A stretch of DNA of 64,000 nt from JANLQX01 sp031368215 (lineage in GTDB: Bacteria > Actinomycetota > Acidimicrobiia > Acidimicrobiales > JANYDT01), in NCBI GenBank assembly GCA_031368215.1, contig JANLRD010000092.1:11011-75010 (forward strand). The letters run 5' to 3'. How positions within the stretch are numbered: position 1 is the first letter of the stretch; every line of letters begins with the position of its first letter. The position numbers were made by a program, and so were the translations under genes. Shown one piece after another: positions 43,085-51,046 of the stretch. The notes under the pieces are model-generated. The model saw only the letters and a list, made by a program, of their open reading frames with translations, did no database searches and was not told where the DNA came from.

Positions 43085-43295
43085 TTGCTATCCGCGGCTG
43101 GTACGTCCGCGACTACCGGCCGAGCTCGTTCGCCCTGCTTGCTGTCCGCGGCTGGTCGGTCCGCGACTACCGGCCGAACTCGTGTTGGCCCTGCTTGCTG
43201 TCCGCGGCTGGTCGGTCCGCGACTACCGGCCGAGCTCGTGTTGGCCCTGCTTGCTGTCCGCTGCTGGTCGGTCCGCGACTACCGGCCGAGCTCGT
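43085..43295. repeat. Tandem 54-56-bp repeats duplicating the nusB 3' end
   Basis: Four copies begin at 43085, 43139, 43195 and 43251 (TTGCTRTCCGC...). Each includes CTACCGGCCGARCTCGT, which in the last copy is the stop codon and final codons of nusB (minus strand). The first three copies are therefore non-coding duplicates of the nusB terminus plus its downstream flank. The whole 42918-43278 gap consists of this array and array A. Confidence 0.85.
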
Positions 43296-43683
43296 TCGCG
43301 ATCGATGTGAGCATGCCGTTGACGTAGCGGTGCGAGTCGTCGGTCGAGAAGCGCTTGGCCAACTCGACGGCTTCGTTCAAGATGATGCCGCGGTCGACGT
43401 CGGGCTGGTCGAGCAGTTCATAAATCGCCATGCGCATCACGATCCGGTCGAGCATGGGCATGCGGGAGATGGGCCAGTCGGGACGCGCGAACTTCCCGAT
43501 GAGTTCATCGGCACGCACGGCGGAGTCGGAAGCGCCGATCGCCAGCGTGGACGCGTACTCTGCCGGCGGGAGGGGGAGCTCATCGAGGACCGTGGAGACG
43601 GGGACGTTCTTGGTTTCCGCTTCGTAGAGCAGTTCCATCGCCCGCTCCCGGGCGTCGCGACGCCGCGACGGCGTGGCGCTCAC
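43279..43683 (-). CDS. nusB: Transcription antitermination factor NusB
   Basis: A 134-residue all-helical RNA-binding protein (RDARERAMELLYEAETKNVP ... LDQPDVDRGIILNEAVELAK ... FSTDDSHRYVNGMLTSIANE). It works with NusE in rRNA antitermination. The GTG start overlaps the efp stop (GTGA), the usual efp-nusB coupling. Its last codons lie in the final copy of a tandem repeat. Confidence 0.95.
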   Translation of the reverse strand: MSATPSRRRDARERAMELLYEAETKNVPVSTVLDELPLPPAEYASTLAIGASDSAVRADELIGKFARPDWPISRMPMLDRIVMRMAIYELLDQPDVDRGIILNEAVELAKRFSTDDSHRYVNGMLTSIANELGR

Positions 43684-44243
43684 ACGCGGGTCAAGTAATC
43701 GCCCGTGCGGGTGTCGACTTTGACCTTCTCACCCTGATTCACGAACAGAGGGACCTGGATGACCAGGCCGGTTTCGAGTGTGGCCGGCTTCTTCGCGCCC
43801 GACACCCGGTCTCCCTGAATGCCCGGCTCGCACTCGGTGATGACCAACTCGACGGCGGCGGGCAGATCGATGCCGACGATCTCGTCGTCGTAGGAGTTGA
43901 TGACCGCGTTGTCCTGTTCCTTCAGGTAGTTCACGGCGTCGCCCAGCTTCTTCGGATCAACTTCGATCTGGTCGTAGGTCCGGTTGTCCATGAAGACGTA
44001 GTTGCCGCCATCGCGGTAGAGGAACTGCATCTCGTTCTTCTCGATGATCGCCTGCTCCATCTTCTCGCCCGCGGTGTAGGTGCGGTCGATGACGGCGCCG
44101 GTGCGCACGTTGCGGAGCTTGGTACGCACGAACGCCCCACCCTTGCCCGGCTTGACGTGCTGGAAGTCGATGATCTGCATGAGACCCTCGGGGATGTCGA
44201 GGGTGATGCCGTTCTTGAAATCAGACGTGGAAACGGGAGGCAT
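43680..44243 (-). CDS. efp: Elongation factor P
   Basis: A 187-residue three-domain EF-P. The loop that reaches the peptidyl-transferase centre is HVKPGKGGAFVR, with lysine 34 at its tip. Modification enzymes cannot be judged from this window. The ATG at 44243 has AGGAG 8 bp upstream. It is coupled to nusB downstream. Upstream, where pepQ would normally be adjacent, about 3 kb of secreted-protein genes and arrays intervene. Confidence 0.97.
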   Translation of the reverse strand: MPPVSTSDFKNGITLDIPEGLMQIIDFQHVKPGKGGAFVRTKLRNVRTGAVIDRTYTAGEKMEQAIIEKNEMQFLYRDGGNYVFMDNRTYDQIEVDPKKLGDAVNYLKEQDNAVINSYDDEIVGIDLPAAVELVITECEPGIQGDRVSGAKKPATLETGLVIQVPLFVNQGEKVKVDTRTGDYLTRV

Positions 44244-44431
44244 GGCGTGTACTCCTGGGCGCGGGGCGATTCGAGGTGAGGGATCAGTCGGCCACCTCGG
44301 TGGGGCGGCGAACGAGCCGACCCGCCCGACGGGCCGACCAAGATTACTCGGCCCGCCGATCCGCCCCGACCCGCACCAACTCCTCCCGAAACCGGTACGG
44401 CCGACGGGCGCGAGCGGGTGGCACGGGTGCT

Positions 44432-44535
44432 GCATCCCAGGTCCCGTCGAGCGGCATCCCAGATGCCCAAAAAACGAGGCGCTACCACGCAAAAACCACC
44501 GGTCTGGGATGCGGCGCCCCCGGATCTGGGATGCC
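44432..44535. repeat. Inverted word array B (GCATCCCAG / CTGGGATGC)
   Basis: GCATCCCAG lies at 44432 and 44454 (22 bp apart) and its complement CTGGGATGC at 44504 and 44526 (22 bp apart). The central pair extends to a perfect 12-bp inverted repeat GGCATCCCAGAT / ATCTGGGATGCC. The array lies in the 376-bp gap between efp and the divergent lipoprotein gene. The same CATCCCA word recurs in array C on the far side of the next two genes. Confidence 0.7.
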
Positions 44536-44619
44536 TGGAAGCGGCGCGCCGGTCCGCCGAAGGCCGGGGTTTGGCGCGAGACGGTTGACACCATCCGGGC
44601 CAGCGGAAAGGCTCGTCCC

Positions 44620-45363
44620 ATGCGATCGCGGCGCAAACTCCTCCTTCTCCTCGGACCGGCGGCTGTCCTCACCGCGGTGCTGGGCGCCTGCGGGGGCGGC
44701 GGGAGCGGAGCCGACCAGACCACAGCGGCGCCGACCACGACCGTAGGCCCGGGGCCCCAGCTGACAACGACTCCGACGTCCGCCCTGACTTCAGCGCCGG
44801 CCCCCACGACGCGTGCCCCCACAGTGCTTGACCCGACAACGCTTGCCCCGACAACCGCGGCGCCGACGACTCCACCCCAGACGCCGCTCGCTCCGACGAG
44901 CACCCGCCAGGTGGTGACCCTCCCGACAGGCGTGTCCGAGGCTGACCGCCTCGCCGCAGAGGCCGCCGCCATCGGTTGGTGGGAGGAAGTGCAAAGGCAG
45001 ACAAAGGCTCTCCCCGAGTTTGATCCTCAGGCCATCCTTGCCCTGACTATTCCCGGCCGACCCGCTGGACCTGCGATGGTCGGGACTCTCGAGAGACGGC
45101 GGAAGGAAGGCTTCGCCTTGCGCACCGGAACGGTTGACCAAACTGTTCTCCTCGGAACTCGATTCCTCTCGCGCGATCTGGTTGAAGTCCAGGTCTGCTT
45201 GGCAGATGACAATGTCTTCATTCAGCAGACAACTGGTGTGGAGGAGCTGGGCGGTTTGGGGCGATCTTTCTACCTAAGCCTTCTCCGAAGGACTGCCAGC
45301 GCTTGGAAGGTCGAAGACTGGGGAAGCTTTCGCGACTCTGAGGACGGCGTGGCATGCGAATGA
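44620..45363 (+). CDS. Predicted lipoprotein with Thr/Pro-rich stalk
   Basis: A 247-residue protein. Signal sequence and lipobox: MRSRRKLLLLLGPAAVLTAV then LGAC. A long Thr/Pro/Ala linker follows (residues about 33-95), then a C-terminal domain of 145 residues (SEADRLAAEAAAIGWWEEVQ ... VEVQVCLADDNVFIQQTTGV) with no recognised family. GGAAAG lies 9 bp before the ATG. The C-terminal half uses noticeably more AT-rich codons than neighbouring genes, hinting at acquisition. Coupled by overlap to the next secreted-protein gene. Confidence 0.7.
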   Translation: MRSRRKLLLLLGPAAVLTAVLGACGGGGSGADQTTAAPTTTVGPGPQLTTTPTSALTSAPAPTTRAPTVLDPTTLAPTTAAPTTPPQTPLAPTSTRQVVTLPTGVSEADRLAAEAAAIGWWEEVQRQTKALPEFDPQAILALTIPGRPAGPAMVGTLERRRKEGFALRTGTVDQTVLLGTRFLSRDLVEVQVCLADDNVFIQQTTGVEELGGLGRSFYLSLLRRTASAWKVEDWGSFRDSEDGVACE

Positions 45364-46175
45364 GCTGGGCGGCTTCGGTCGCCATCGTCCTGACTGTCAC
45401 CACTGCCACCGGTGTCGATGCCAAATCGCGAGCGGACTACAACGGCAAGAAACTAAATCCCATCATCTACACCCCGGGGACGTCGGGGCGGGGGACAACG
45501 AAGGTGGCGAGGCGTGTCGTTGTCACGTGCATCGATCTCGGCGACGCGAGTTCGTACCTCACCGTCACCTCGCGCTATGGGTGCGACAACGGGATCCTCG
45601 GGTTCCGGGGTTGCTACGGCGCCTGCGTGCCGCCACCGCCGCCCGGCACCCCTCCCCCGCCACGGCCCGACGTCCGGGCGATGATCGACTCGGCCATCGG
45701 GAACGTGCCCGACCCGGAACCGGTCACGTCACCGCCACTCACCGACGATGACGACGTCAGCGTGGTCGGCATCCCGTTCTTCTTCTCGGTCCCCGCCGAG
45801 CAGTGGACGACGATCTCCCCGACCGCGACCCAGGGTGCGTACTACCTGACCATCAACGCCACGCCTTCGATGCTGACCTTCGACCCGGGCATCGCCGGAC
45901 CGCGGGCGCAGTGCGACAACCCCGGGCGGATCGTCCGCAACCAGCGTCAGGCCCGCACGGCCAAGTCGCTCGGCTGCTTCCACACCTACCAAAACGCTCC
46001 GAAGGGCAGCACAAGCTTTCCAGCGAAGCTCTCGATCACGTGGAACCTCAGCGTCACCACGAACCTCGAGCCGGGCGAGTACGTCAACCTCGTCCCGGCC
46101 ACGCTGACCACGACGACGGCATTCGACGTCCCGGTGATCGAATTGCAGCCGGTCCTCGTCGCGCCCGGCGACTAA
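45354..46175 (+). CDS. Secreted protein of unknown function
   Basis: A 273-residue protein with signal peptide MRMSWAASVAIVLTVTTATG and predicted cleavage after VDA. The mature part has a Pro-rich linker (VPPPPPGTPPPPRP) and two Cys-containing regions (YGCDNGILGFRGCYGAC; AQCDNPG ... SLGCFHTY). It ends with a beta-rich domain (LSITWNLSVTTNLEPGEYVN). Function unknown. The start overlaps the preceding lipoprotein gene by ten bases, so the two are co-expressed and may interact at the cell surface. Confidence 0.7.
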   Translation: MRMSWAASVAIVLTVTTATGVDAKSRADYNGKKLNPIIYTPGTSGRGTTKVARRVVVTCIDLGDASSYLTVTSRYGCDNGILGFRGCYGACVPPPPPGTPPPPRPDVRAMIDSAIGNVPDPEPVTSPPLTDDDDVSVVGIPFFFSVPAEQWTTISPTATQGAYYLTINATPSMLTFDPGIAGPRAQCDNPGRIVRNQRQARTAKSLGCFHTYQNAPKGSTSFPAKLSITWNLSVTTNLEPGEYVNLVPATLTTTTAFDVPVIELQPVLVAPGD

Positions 46176-46201
46176 CTGGCCACCCGCCTACACCACCCAC
46201 G

Positions 46202-46294
46202 CATCCGACAACGCCATCCCACACCACCGAAAGATCGGCCAGAATCCGGCCGGAACGCCCATTCTGGGATGCCACCGAGACGCATGTGGGATGG
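46202..46294. repeat. Inverted word array C (CATCCCA / TGGGATG)
   Basis: GCCATCCCACA (46214-46224) is matched by TGTGGGATGGC at its far side (46285-46295). A second CTGGGATG lies at 46264, 22 bp before the last copy, and a degenerate CATCCGA at 46202. The word is the same as in array B, so the two-gene secreted cassette 44620-46175 is flanked by related arrays. The array lies in a 150-bp convergent gap and may also terminate transcription. Confidence 0.6.
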
Positions 46295-46325
46295 CCGAAC
46301 CCGGCGGCGCTCAGACGTTCAACGT

Positions 46326-47132
46326 TCAGACGTTCACCACGAGGTTCGTGCTGAAGCCCTTCTTCGCGTCACCCGATACCGTCGGCATCTGGGTCGCCCA
46401 GCCGTCACGGAACTGGCTGTCGCGCGCCAACGGTGTCGATGCCAGGTTCGCTGCGCTGACGTCGTAGCCGGGCCCGGCATAGACCGCCTTGCACGTGGCT
46501 TCGGGCAAGGCCAGCTGCGAGGTCTTGATGGCGTTGCGACCCGAGGAGGCCGAAGCGAGGTCGGTATAGACCTCGAAGTGGATGTGGGGCCACCGTCCGG
46601 GATACGCACCCGGAAACGACGTGAGAAACGAGACGACTCCCTTCCCATCGGCGACCTGCACGCCGCGGAGGTAGTTCTCGGTCTCGATCGAATACAGCGA
46701 GTACTGGCCGATGGCGTCACAGTGCCAGATGTAGACCGCAGCGTTCGGGTAGGCCGCACAGCTCGACGTTCGCCGCACGGTGAGGTTGATCATGAGCGGG
46801 ACGCCGGAAGCGGAGCCGGTCATCGAGCCGAATGATGGACGGATGTCGCGTCGCACAATTCCCTTCTCGGTGAGCACGTTCACGCCGTTGGTGCCGTCAC
46901 CGGGGAACGGACCCTCGGTCTCCGTGGGGATCGGGACGCACGCCGTGTTCGCGGCAGCGGCCTTCTTCGTGACCTTCTTGGTGGTGGCGCCGACGGCGCG
47001 GTCGACGGCGAGACCGCTGAGGAAGACGCCGGCACCGAGCGCGCCCGCCGCGTGAAGGATCCGACGTCGGGTCATGGCCACCTCGACCGGGTCGGTCGCG
47101 GCGAAGTCGTCAGGGCTGGAGATGGTTGTCAT
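46326..47132 (-). CDS. Exported intradiol ring-cleavage dioxygenase-like protein
   Basis: A 268-residue protein with a Tat-like signal (TRRRILHAAGALGAGVFLSG) and an intradiol dioxygenase core. Iron ligands are expected in AAVYIWHCDAIGQYSLY (Tyr) and in PGRWPHIHFEVY (Tyr/His/His region). This matches the exported dioxygenases of actinobacteria that act on aromatic diols outside the cytoplasm. It is oriented with the aro genes but sits 65 bp from pepQ, and seems an insertion into the pepQ-efp neighbourhood. Confidence 0.85.
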   Translation of the reverse strand: MTTISSPDDFAATDPVEVAMTRRRILHAAGALGAGVFLSGLAVDRAVGATTKKVTKKAAAANTACVPIPTETEGPFPGDGTNGVNVLTEKGIVRRDIRPSFGSMTGSASGVPLMINLTVRRTSSCAAYPNAAVYIWHCDAIGQYSLYSIETENYLRGVQVADGKGVVSFLTSFPGAYPGRWPHIHFEVYTDLASASSGRNAIKTSQLALPEATCKAVYAGPGYDVSAANLASTPLARDSQFRDGWATQMPTVSGDAKKGFSTNLVVNV

Positions 47133-47197
47133 GGCGAACGAGTGTTCCCGAGTTCCGTGAGCGTCGGGTGAGAACCGCGCAAGAGCACGGTGAGATC

Positions 47198-48409
47198 TCA
47201 GACGACGATGTCGACCGGCGCCCGGGTCAGGGCGATCGGCCCCTCGGAGGTGACCACGTAGAGATCCTCGATCCGCACCCCACCCGAACCCGGAAGGTAG
47301 ACACCGGGCTCGATGGTCACCAGATCGCCTTCGCAGATGGCGTTGCGCGACGTGGTCCCTAGCCAGGGGAGCTCGTGGATCACCAGTCCGGTGCCGTGGC
47401 CGAGACCGTGGACGAAACGCTCGCCCCAGCCAGCGGCCTCACACACCTCGCGGGCGAGCCGGTCGAGAGCGACGCACGCGATGCCCGGCGTGATCGCGGC
47501 CGCCGCCTCGTCGTGCGCGGCACGCACCACTGCGAAGTGACGCTGCTGCGCCTTCGACGGTTCCCCGACGTAGATCGTGCGGGTCATGTCGGAGTGGTAG
47601 CCGTCGATCAGCGCGCCGAAATCGCAGATCACCTCGTCGCCTTCGACGATCACTCGAGCGCCCGTCTCGTGATGAGGGCGGCTGGCGTTCGGCCCGGAAG
47701 CGACGATCGTGTCGAACGACACCGCGTCGGCCCCGAGGGCGATCATGGCGCTGTCGAGTGCTCGCTGGAACGCCCGCTCGGTGACCGCCTCGCTCAGCAT
47801 CGGCGCCACCTGGGCCAGCGCAGCGTCGGCGATGGCCGCTGCCCGGGCCGTACGGGCGATCTCACCGAGCGACTTCGTCCGCCGGAGCCGTTCGACGAGG
47901 TTCGTCACCGCCACCCAGTTCACCGCGGGGACGTCTGCGGCCAAGGCGTCGTGGTCGGCCCACGAGAGCGATGCCGCTTCGAGTCCGACCGTCATATGTC
48001 CCGAGGCGGCGATGTGTTCGCGCAGCCACGCCTGCTGGCCCGACTGGTTGCGCCGGACCACGACATCGATCGACGCGCCGGCTGCGACGATCTCCTCGGC
48101 GGCGCGTTCCTCGTAGCGGGCGTCGGTGAGCAGGACCGCGTTGCCTGACGAAATCAGTAGGCGCGCTGATGATCCCGTGAAGCCGCTAAGCGCGCGTATG
48201 TTGTCTAGATTGGTGACGAGCACGGCATCGAGCGCATCGTTGTGGCCGATCAGTGCCTGGAGTGCCGACAATCGGGCCGTCGACGAAACTGGCGGGAGAT
48301 CGCTCAGCGGCACGTCGAGCGACCAGGCCTTTTCCAGGGTCGCGCGGATGTGTTCCGCTGACGGCGGCGGGAGCAATGCGGAGGTGGAGGCGTCGATCTC
48401 GGTGGTCAT
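47198..48409 (-). CDS. pepQ: Xaa-Pro aminopeptidase/dipeptidase (M24 family)
   Basis: A 403-residue M24 metallopeptidase with creatinase-type N-terminal domain. The five metal ligands are visible: CDFGALIDGYHSDMTRT (two Asp), GLGHGTGL (His), TIEPGVYLPG (Glu) and GVRIEDLY (Glu). It cleaves X-Pro bonds in the cytoplasm. The ATG at 48409 matches family length. It follows aroQ as in other actinobacteria, where efp would normally come next. Two GTANGCGCGC-type words lie 27 bp apart at 48157 and 48186 in its N-terminal part. Confidence 0.9.
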   Translation of the reverse strand: MTTEIDASTSALLPPPSAEHIRATLEKAWSLDVPLSDLPPVSSTARLSALQALIGHNDALDAVLVTNLDNIRALSGFTGSSARLLISSGNAVLLTDARYEERAAEEIVAAGASIDVVVRRNQSGQQAWLREHIAASGHMTVGLEAASLSWADHDALAADVPAVNWVAVTNLVERLRRTKSLGEIARTARAAAIADAALAQVAPMLSEAVTERAFQRALDSAMIALGADAVSFDTIVASGPNASRPHHETGARVIVEGDEVICDFGALIDGYHSDMTRTIYVGEPSKAQQRHFAVVRAAHDEAAAAITPGIACVALDRLAREVCEAAGWGERFVHGLGHGTGLVIHELPWLGTTSRNAICEGDLVTIEPGVYLPGSGGVRIEDLYVVTSEGPIALTRAPVDIVV

Positions 48410-48428
48410 GACGGCGGGGACTGATCGT

Positions 48429-48884
48429 TCAGCCGTGAAGACCGAGCAGACGGACAGCACCTTCGACGGCAAGCGCGTAGCCGTGTCCACCGAAGCCCTG
48501 CACCGAGCCGTGCACGACCGGCGCGATCACGCTCGTGTGACGCCACTTCTCCCGGGCGTGGGTGTTGGAGATGTGCAGCTCGACCCGGACACCTTCGAAT
48601 GCGCTGAGCGCGTCGGCGAGAGACCAGGCGTAGTGGGTCAGTGCGCCGGCGTTGATGACGATGGCGGCGCAACGATTGCGGGCACCCTGCACCGCGTCGA
48701 CGAGGGTCGCCTCGTCATTGGATTGCAGGTGCTCGAGATCGCATCCCGCGGCCTCGGCGATGGCGCGAGCGGTGGCCACGTGATCGTCGAGTGTTGCCGT
48801 CCCGTAGATGGTCGGCTCACGCAATCCGAGCAGGTTGAGGTTCGGGCCGGACAGCAGCAGCACGATCGGCCGTACGGAACTCAT
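48429..48884 (-). CDS. aroQ: 3-dehydroquinate dehydratase, type II
   Basis: A 151-residue type II dehydroquinase, step 3 of the shikimate pathway. Family landmarks are LLLSGPNLNLLGLREPTIYG, the lid region, INAGALTHYAWSLADAL and ELHISNTHAREKWRHTSVI with the catalytic histidine. The start overlaps the aroB stop by four bases (ATGA). Confidence 0.96.
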   Translation of the reverse strand: MSSVRPIVLLLSGPNLNLLGLREPTIYGTATLDDHVATARAIAEAAGCDLEHLQSNDEATLVDAVQGARNRCAAIVINAGALTHYAWSLADALSAFEGVRVELHISNTHAREKWRHTSVIAPVVHGSVQGFGGHGYALAVEGAVRLLGLHG

Positions 48885-49915
48885 CGAATCGCCTCCAGGG
48901 CATCGAGCAACACGGATTGGTCGACGCCGACGACAGACTCGATGCCGTTCGGGCCGTCGAGCACGAACGTGACGCCGTCGAGCGCCTTCTTGTCGCGGCC
49001 CATCAGCATCAGCAGCTCGGGGGCCGAAAGGCCCGCCGGCAGGGTGGTGGCGAGGTCGTAGGCGCCGACGACGCGCCGATGCTCGGCGAGCCGAGCCGCG
49101 TCGATACGGCCGAGGCGATGGGCGACCTCGGCAACGTAGACGAGTCCGATCGCGACAGCCTCGCCGTGCATTACGTCGAAGTCTGTGGCGCGCTCGATGG
49201 CATGGCCGAGCGTGTGCCCGTAGTTCAGGATCGCCCGACGCCCGCCTTCGCGCTCATCGGATGCCACGACCTCCGCCTTGATGCGGATGCACGCGGCCAC
49301 GCGGTTCTCGATCGACGGGTCGTCGAGCTCTCCCGGCCGGTCCGTGAGGAAGTGGTACTTCGCCATCTCACCGAGCCCGCTGCGGTATTCCCGCGCCGGC
49401 ATCGAGGCGAGGAAGTCGGTGTCGCAGATGACCGCTCTCGGCTGCCAGTAGGCGCCCACGAGATTCTTGCCTTCAGGCAGGTTCACGCCGGTCTTGCCGC
49501 CGATGGCGGCATCGATCATGCCGAGGAGGGTGGTGCTCACATAGACCGTGGCGATGCCGCGGTGGTACGCCGAGGCGGTGAACCCGCCGAGGTCGGTCAC
49601 GCGTCCGCCACCCACGGCGATGACGACGTCATTGCGGGTCATACCCCACTGGGAGAACGAGGAGCAGAGCTGCCCCACCGTGTCGAGCGTCTTCGTCGAC
49701 TCCCCGTCAGGGATCGTGAAGACCCGCTGCTCGATGCCAGTGGTGAGCTCGTCGAGGTCGATCGCGTCGGAGAGCGAAGCTTCGGTGACGATGGCAGCGC
49801 GGCGAGCCGAGGGCACCGCGGCGGCGAGTGCCTTGGCGAGCTCGTGGCGGACGCCTGCCCCGACGAGCGCGTCGTAGCCCCGATCGTCGGGAAGCGGGAC
49901 ACGGACGGACTGCAT
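48881..49915 (-). CDS. aroB: 3-dehydroquinate synthase
   Basis: A 344-residue NAD- and metal-dependent enzyme, step 2 of the shikimate pathway. Features: the NAD loop VIAVGGGRVTDLGGFTASAY, TTLLGMIDAAIGGKTGVNLP, and metal ligands in LNYGHTLGHAIE and DVMHGEAVAIG. The ATG at 49915 follows GAAGGG closely and gives family length. Shikimate kinase and chorismate synthase, often upstream, are not present. It is the promoter-proximal gene of aroB-aroQ-pepQ, preceded by array D. Confidence 0.95.
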   Translation of the reverse strand: MQSVRVPLPDDRGYDALVGAGVRHELAKALAAAVPSARRAAIVTEASLSDAIDLDELTTGIEQRVFTIPDGESTKTLDTVGQLCSSFSQWGMTRNDVVIAVGGGRVTDLGGFTASAYHRGIATVYVSTTLLGMIDAAIGGKTGVNLPEGKNLVGAYWQPRAVICDTDFLASMPAREYRSGLGEMAKYHFLTDRPGELDDPSIENRVAACIRIKAEVVASDEREGGRRAILNYGHTLGHAIERATDFDVMHGEAVAIGLVYVAEVAHRLGRIDAARLAEHRRVVGAYDLATTLPAGLSAPELLMLMGRDKKALDGVTFVLDGPNGIESVVGVDQSVLLDALEAIR

Positions 49916-50023
49916 GCCCTTCAGTCTGCCCGCTCGCCGGTGCCATCTTGATGACCGATTCCCTGGTGCCACCGCCGCGCCATCGTTGCGCCTGCGCCGC
50001 GATCATCGTTGCGCGTGCGCCGC

Positions 50024-50162
50024 GCCGCAGATCACGCCCTCTGTGCCGCACATCAGCCCTTTCCCGCCGCACATCAGCCGCTTATGGCCCATTCTTGCGC
50101 CGAAGTCGTCGATGTGCGGCAGTAGGAGGGTGATGTGCGGCAGGAGCAGCGTGATGTGCGGC
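50024..50162. repeat. Inverted word array D (GCCGCACATCA / TGATGTGCGGC)
   Basis: GCCGCACATCA-like words start at 50024 (one change), 50045 and 50066. The complementary TGATGTGCGGC lies at 50110 (first base changed), 50131 and 50152. Every neighbouring pair within a half is exactly 21 bp apart, and a 33-bp centre separates the halves. Left of it, CATCGTTGCGC-G/C-TGCGCCGCG is directly repeated at 49981 and 50004. The whole lies in the 334-bp gap between aroB and a divergent hydrolase gene; no coding sequence is supported here. Confidence 0.85.
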
Positions 50163-50249
50163 GGGGTTGCGGGGCGGCGGGGGCGAACCGGTAGCGTTCG
50201 TCCACCGTCCACGACCCGGTGGCGGCGATGTACCGAGGGGCAGCAACCG

Positions 50250-50939
50250 ATGGCTCGACCAGTGCTTCTCGTCCATGGCTGGGGTGGCTCCTATGCCACC
50301 ACGTGGCAGACGCCCGGCTGGGACATGCTCCTCGGCGACATCGGCAAGACCGACATCATCGGGGTCGACCTCCTCGGCCACGGGACGGCGCCGAAGCCCC
50401 ACGACCCCGCGGACTACGCGGACCTCGGCAGCCGTATCGTCGATGCCCTTCCGCCCGAACCGGTCGACGCGATTGGGTTCTCCCTCGGTGCCATGACCCT
50501 GCTGCACACCGCCACCCAACACCCCGATCGGTTCCGCAAGATCGTCCTCGCCGGTATCGGCAATGGCCTCCTCGACCCCGACCCCACGGCACCCAGCCGG
50601 GCGGACGCGATCGCTGCGGCGATGCGCGGCGACGGCGACTCAGCGGACAATTGGGCCCAGGCCATGTCGCGCTATGCCCAGCAGCCCGGCAACGATCCCG
50701 ACGCACTCATTGCCGCGCTGCGCCGTCCGATGCCGGCCGATCCGGTGACCCGCGAGTCATGCCAGCGGGTCTCGGCCAAGGTGCTCGTCTGCATCGGCGA
50801 CAAGGACTTCGCCGGACCCGCCGACGCCCTCGCCGCAGCACTCCCCGACGCCACGTTGAAGGTACTGAAGAACACCGACCACTTCGCCACGCCGGAAGCC
50901 TTCGGGTTCATCGACGCGGTCCTGGCATTCCTCGGGTGA
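50250..50939 (+). CDS. Alpha/beta hydrolase
   Basis: A 229-residue alpha/beta hydrolase. The oxyanion strand is VLLVHGWGGSY, the nucleophile elbow GFSLGAM, the acid is probably in CIGDKDFAG and the histidine in NTDHFATPEAF. GAGGGG lies 9 bp before the ATG. Substrate is unknown. It is transcribed away from array D and followed 33 bp later by the promoter of the next gene. Confidence 0.85.
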   Translation: MARPVLLVHGWGGSYATTWQTPGWDMLLGDIGKTDIIGVDLLGHGTAPKPHDPADYADLGSRIVDALPPEPVDAIGFSLGAMTLLHTATQHPDRFRKIVLAGIGNGLLDPDPTAPSRADAIAAAMRGDGDSADNWAQAMSRYAQQPGNDPDALIAALRRPMPADPVTRESCQRVSAKVLVCIGDKDFAGPADALAAALPDATLKVLKNTDHFATPEAFGFIDAVLAFLG

Positions 50940-50972
50940 CAAGTGCCTGAGAGAACGTTGACAAAATGGCGG

Positions 50973-51001
50973 TTGCGCCCCGCTCCTCATCGTCCGATAC
51001 T
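50973..51001 (+). promoter_or_regulatory. Predicted promoter of the orphan binding-protein gene
   Basis: TTGCGC (50973-50978), a 17-bp spacer and GATACT (50996-51001). It lies about 45 bp before the chosen TTG start at 51047 and leaves room for the AGAGAGGAA ribosome-binding site. Confidence 0.45.
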
Positions 51002-51046
51002 GACTGTTCAGGGGCACCCCGTTCCCGATCGGAAGAGAGGAACACC

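Noticed and set aside
43085..43295. CRISPR interpretation of the 54-56-bp tandem repeats
   Set aside because: Units are contiguous with no variable spacers, and they duplicate the end of nusB.
42937..50162. CRISPR interpretation of the short-word arrays
   Set aside because: Words are only 7-11 bases, the second half is inverted, and spacers are about 10-13 bases. No cas genes are present.
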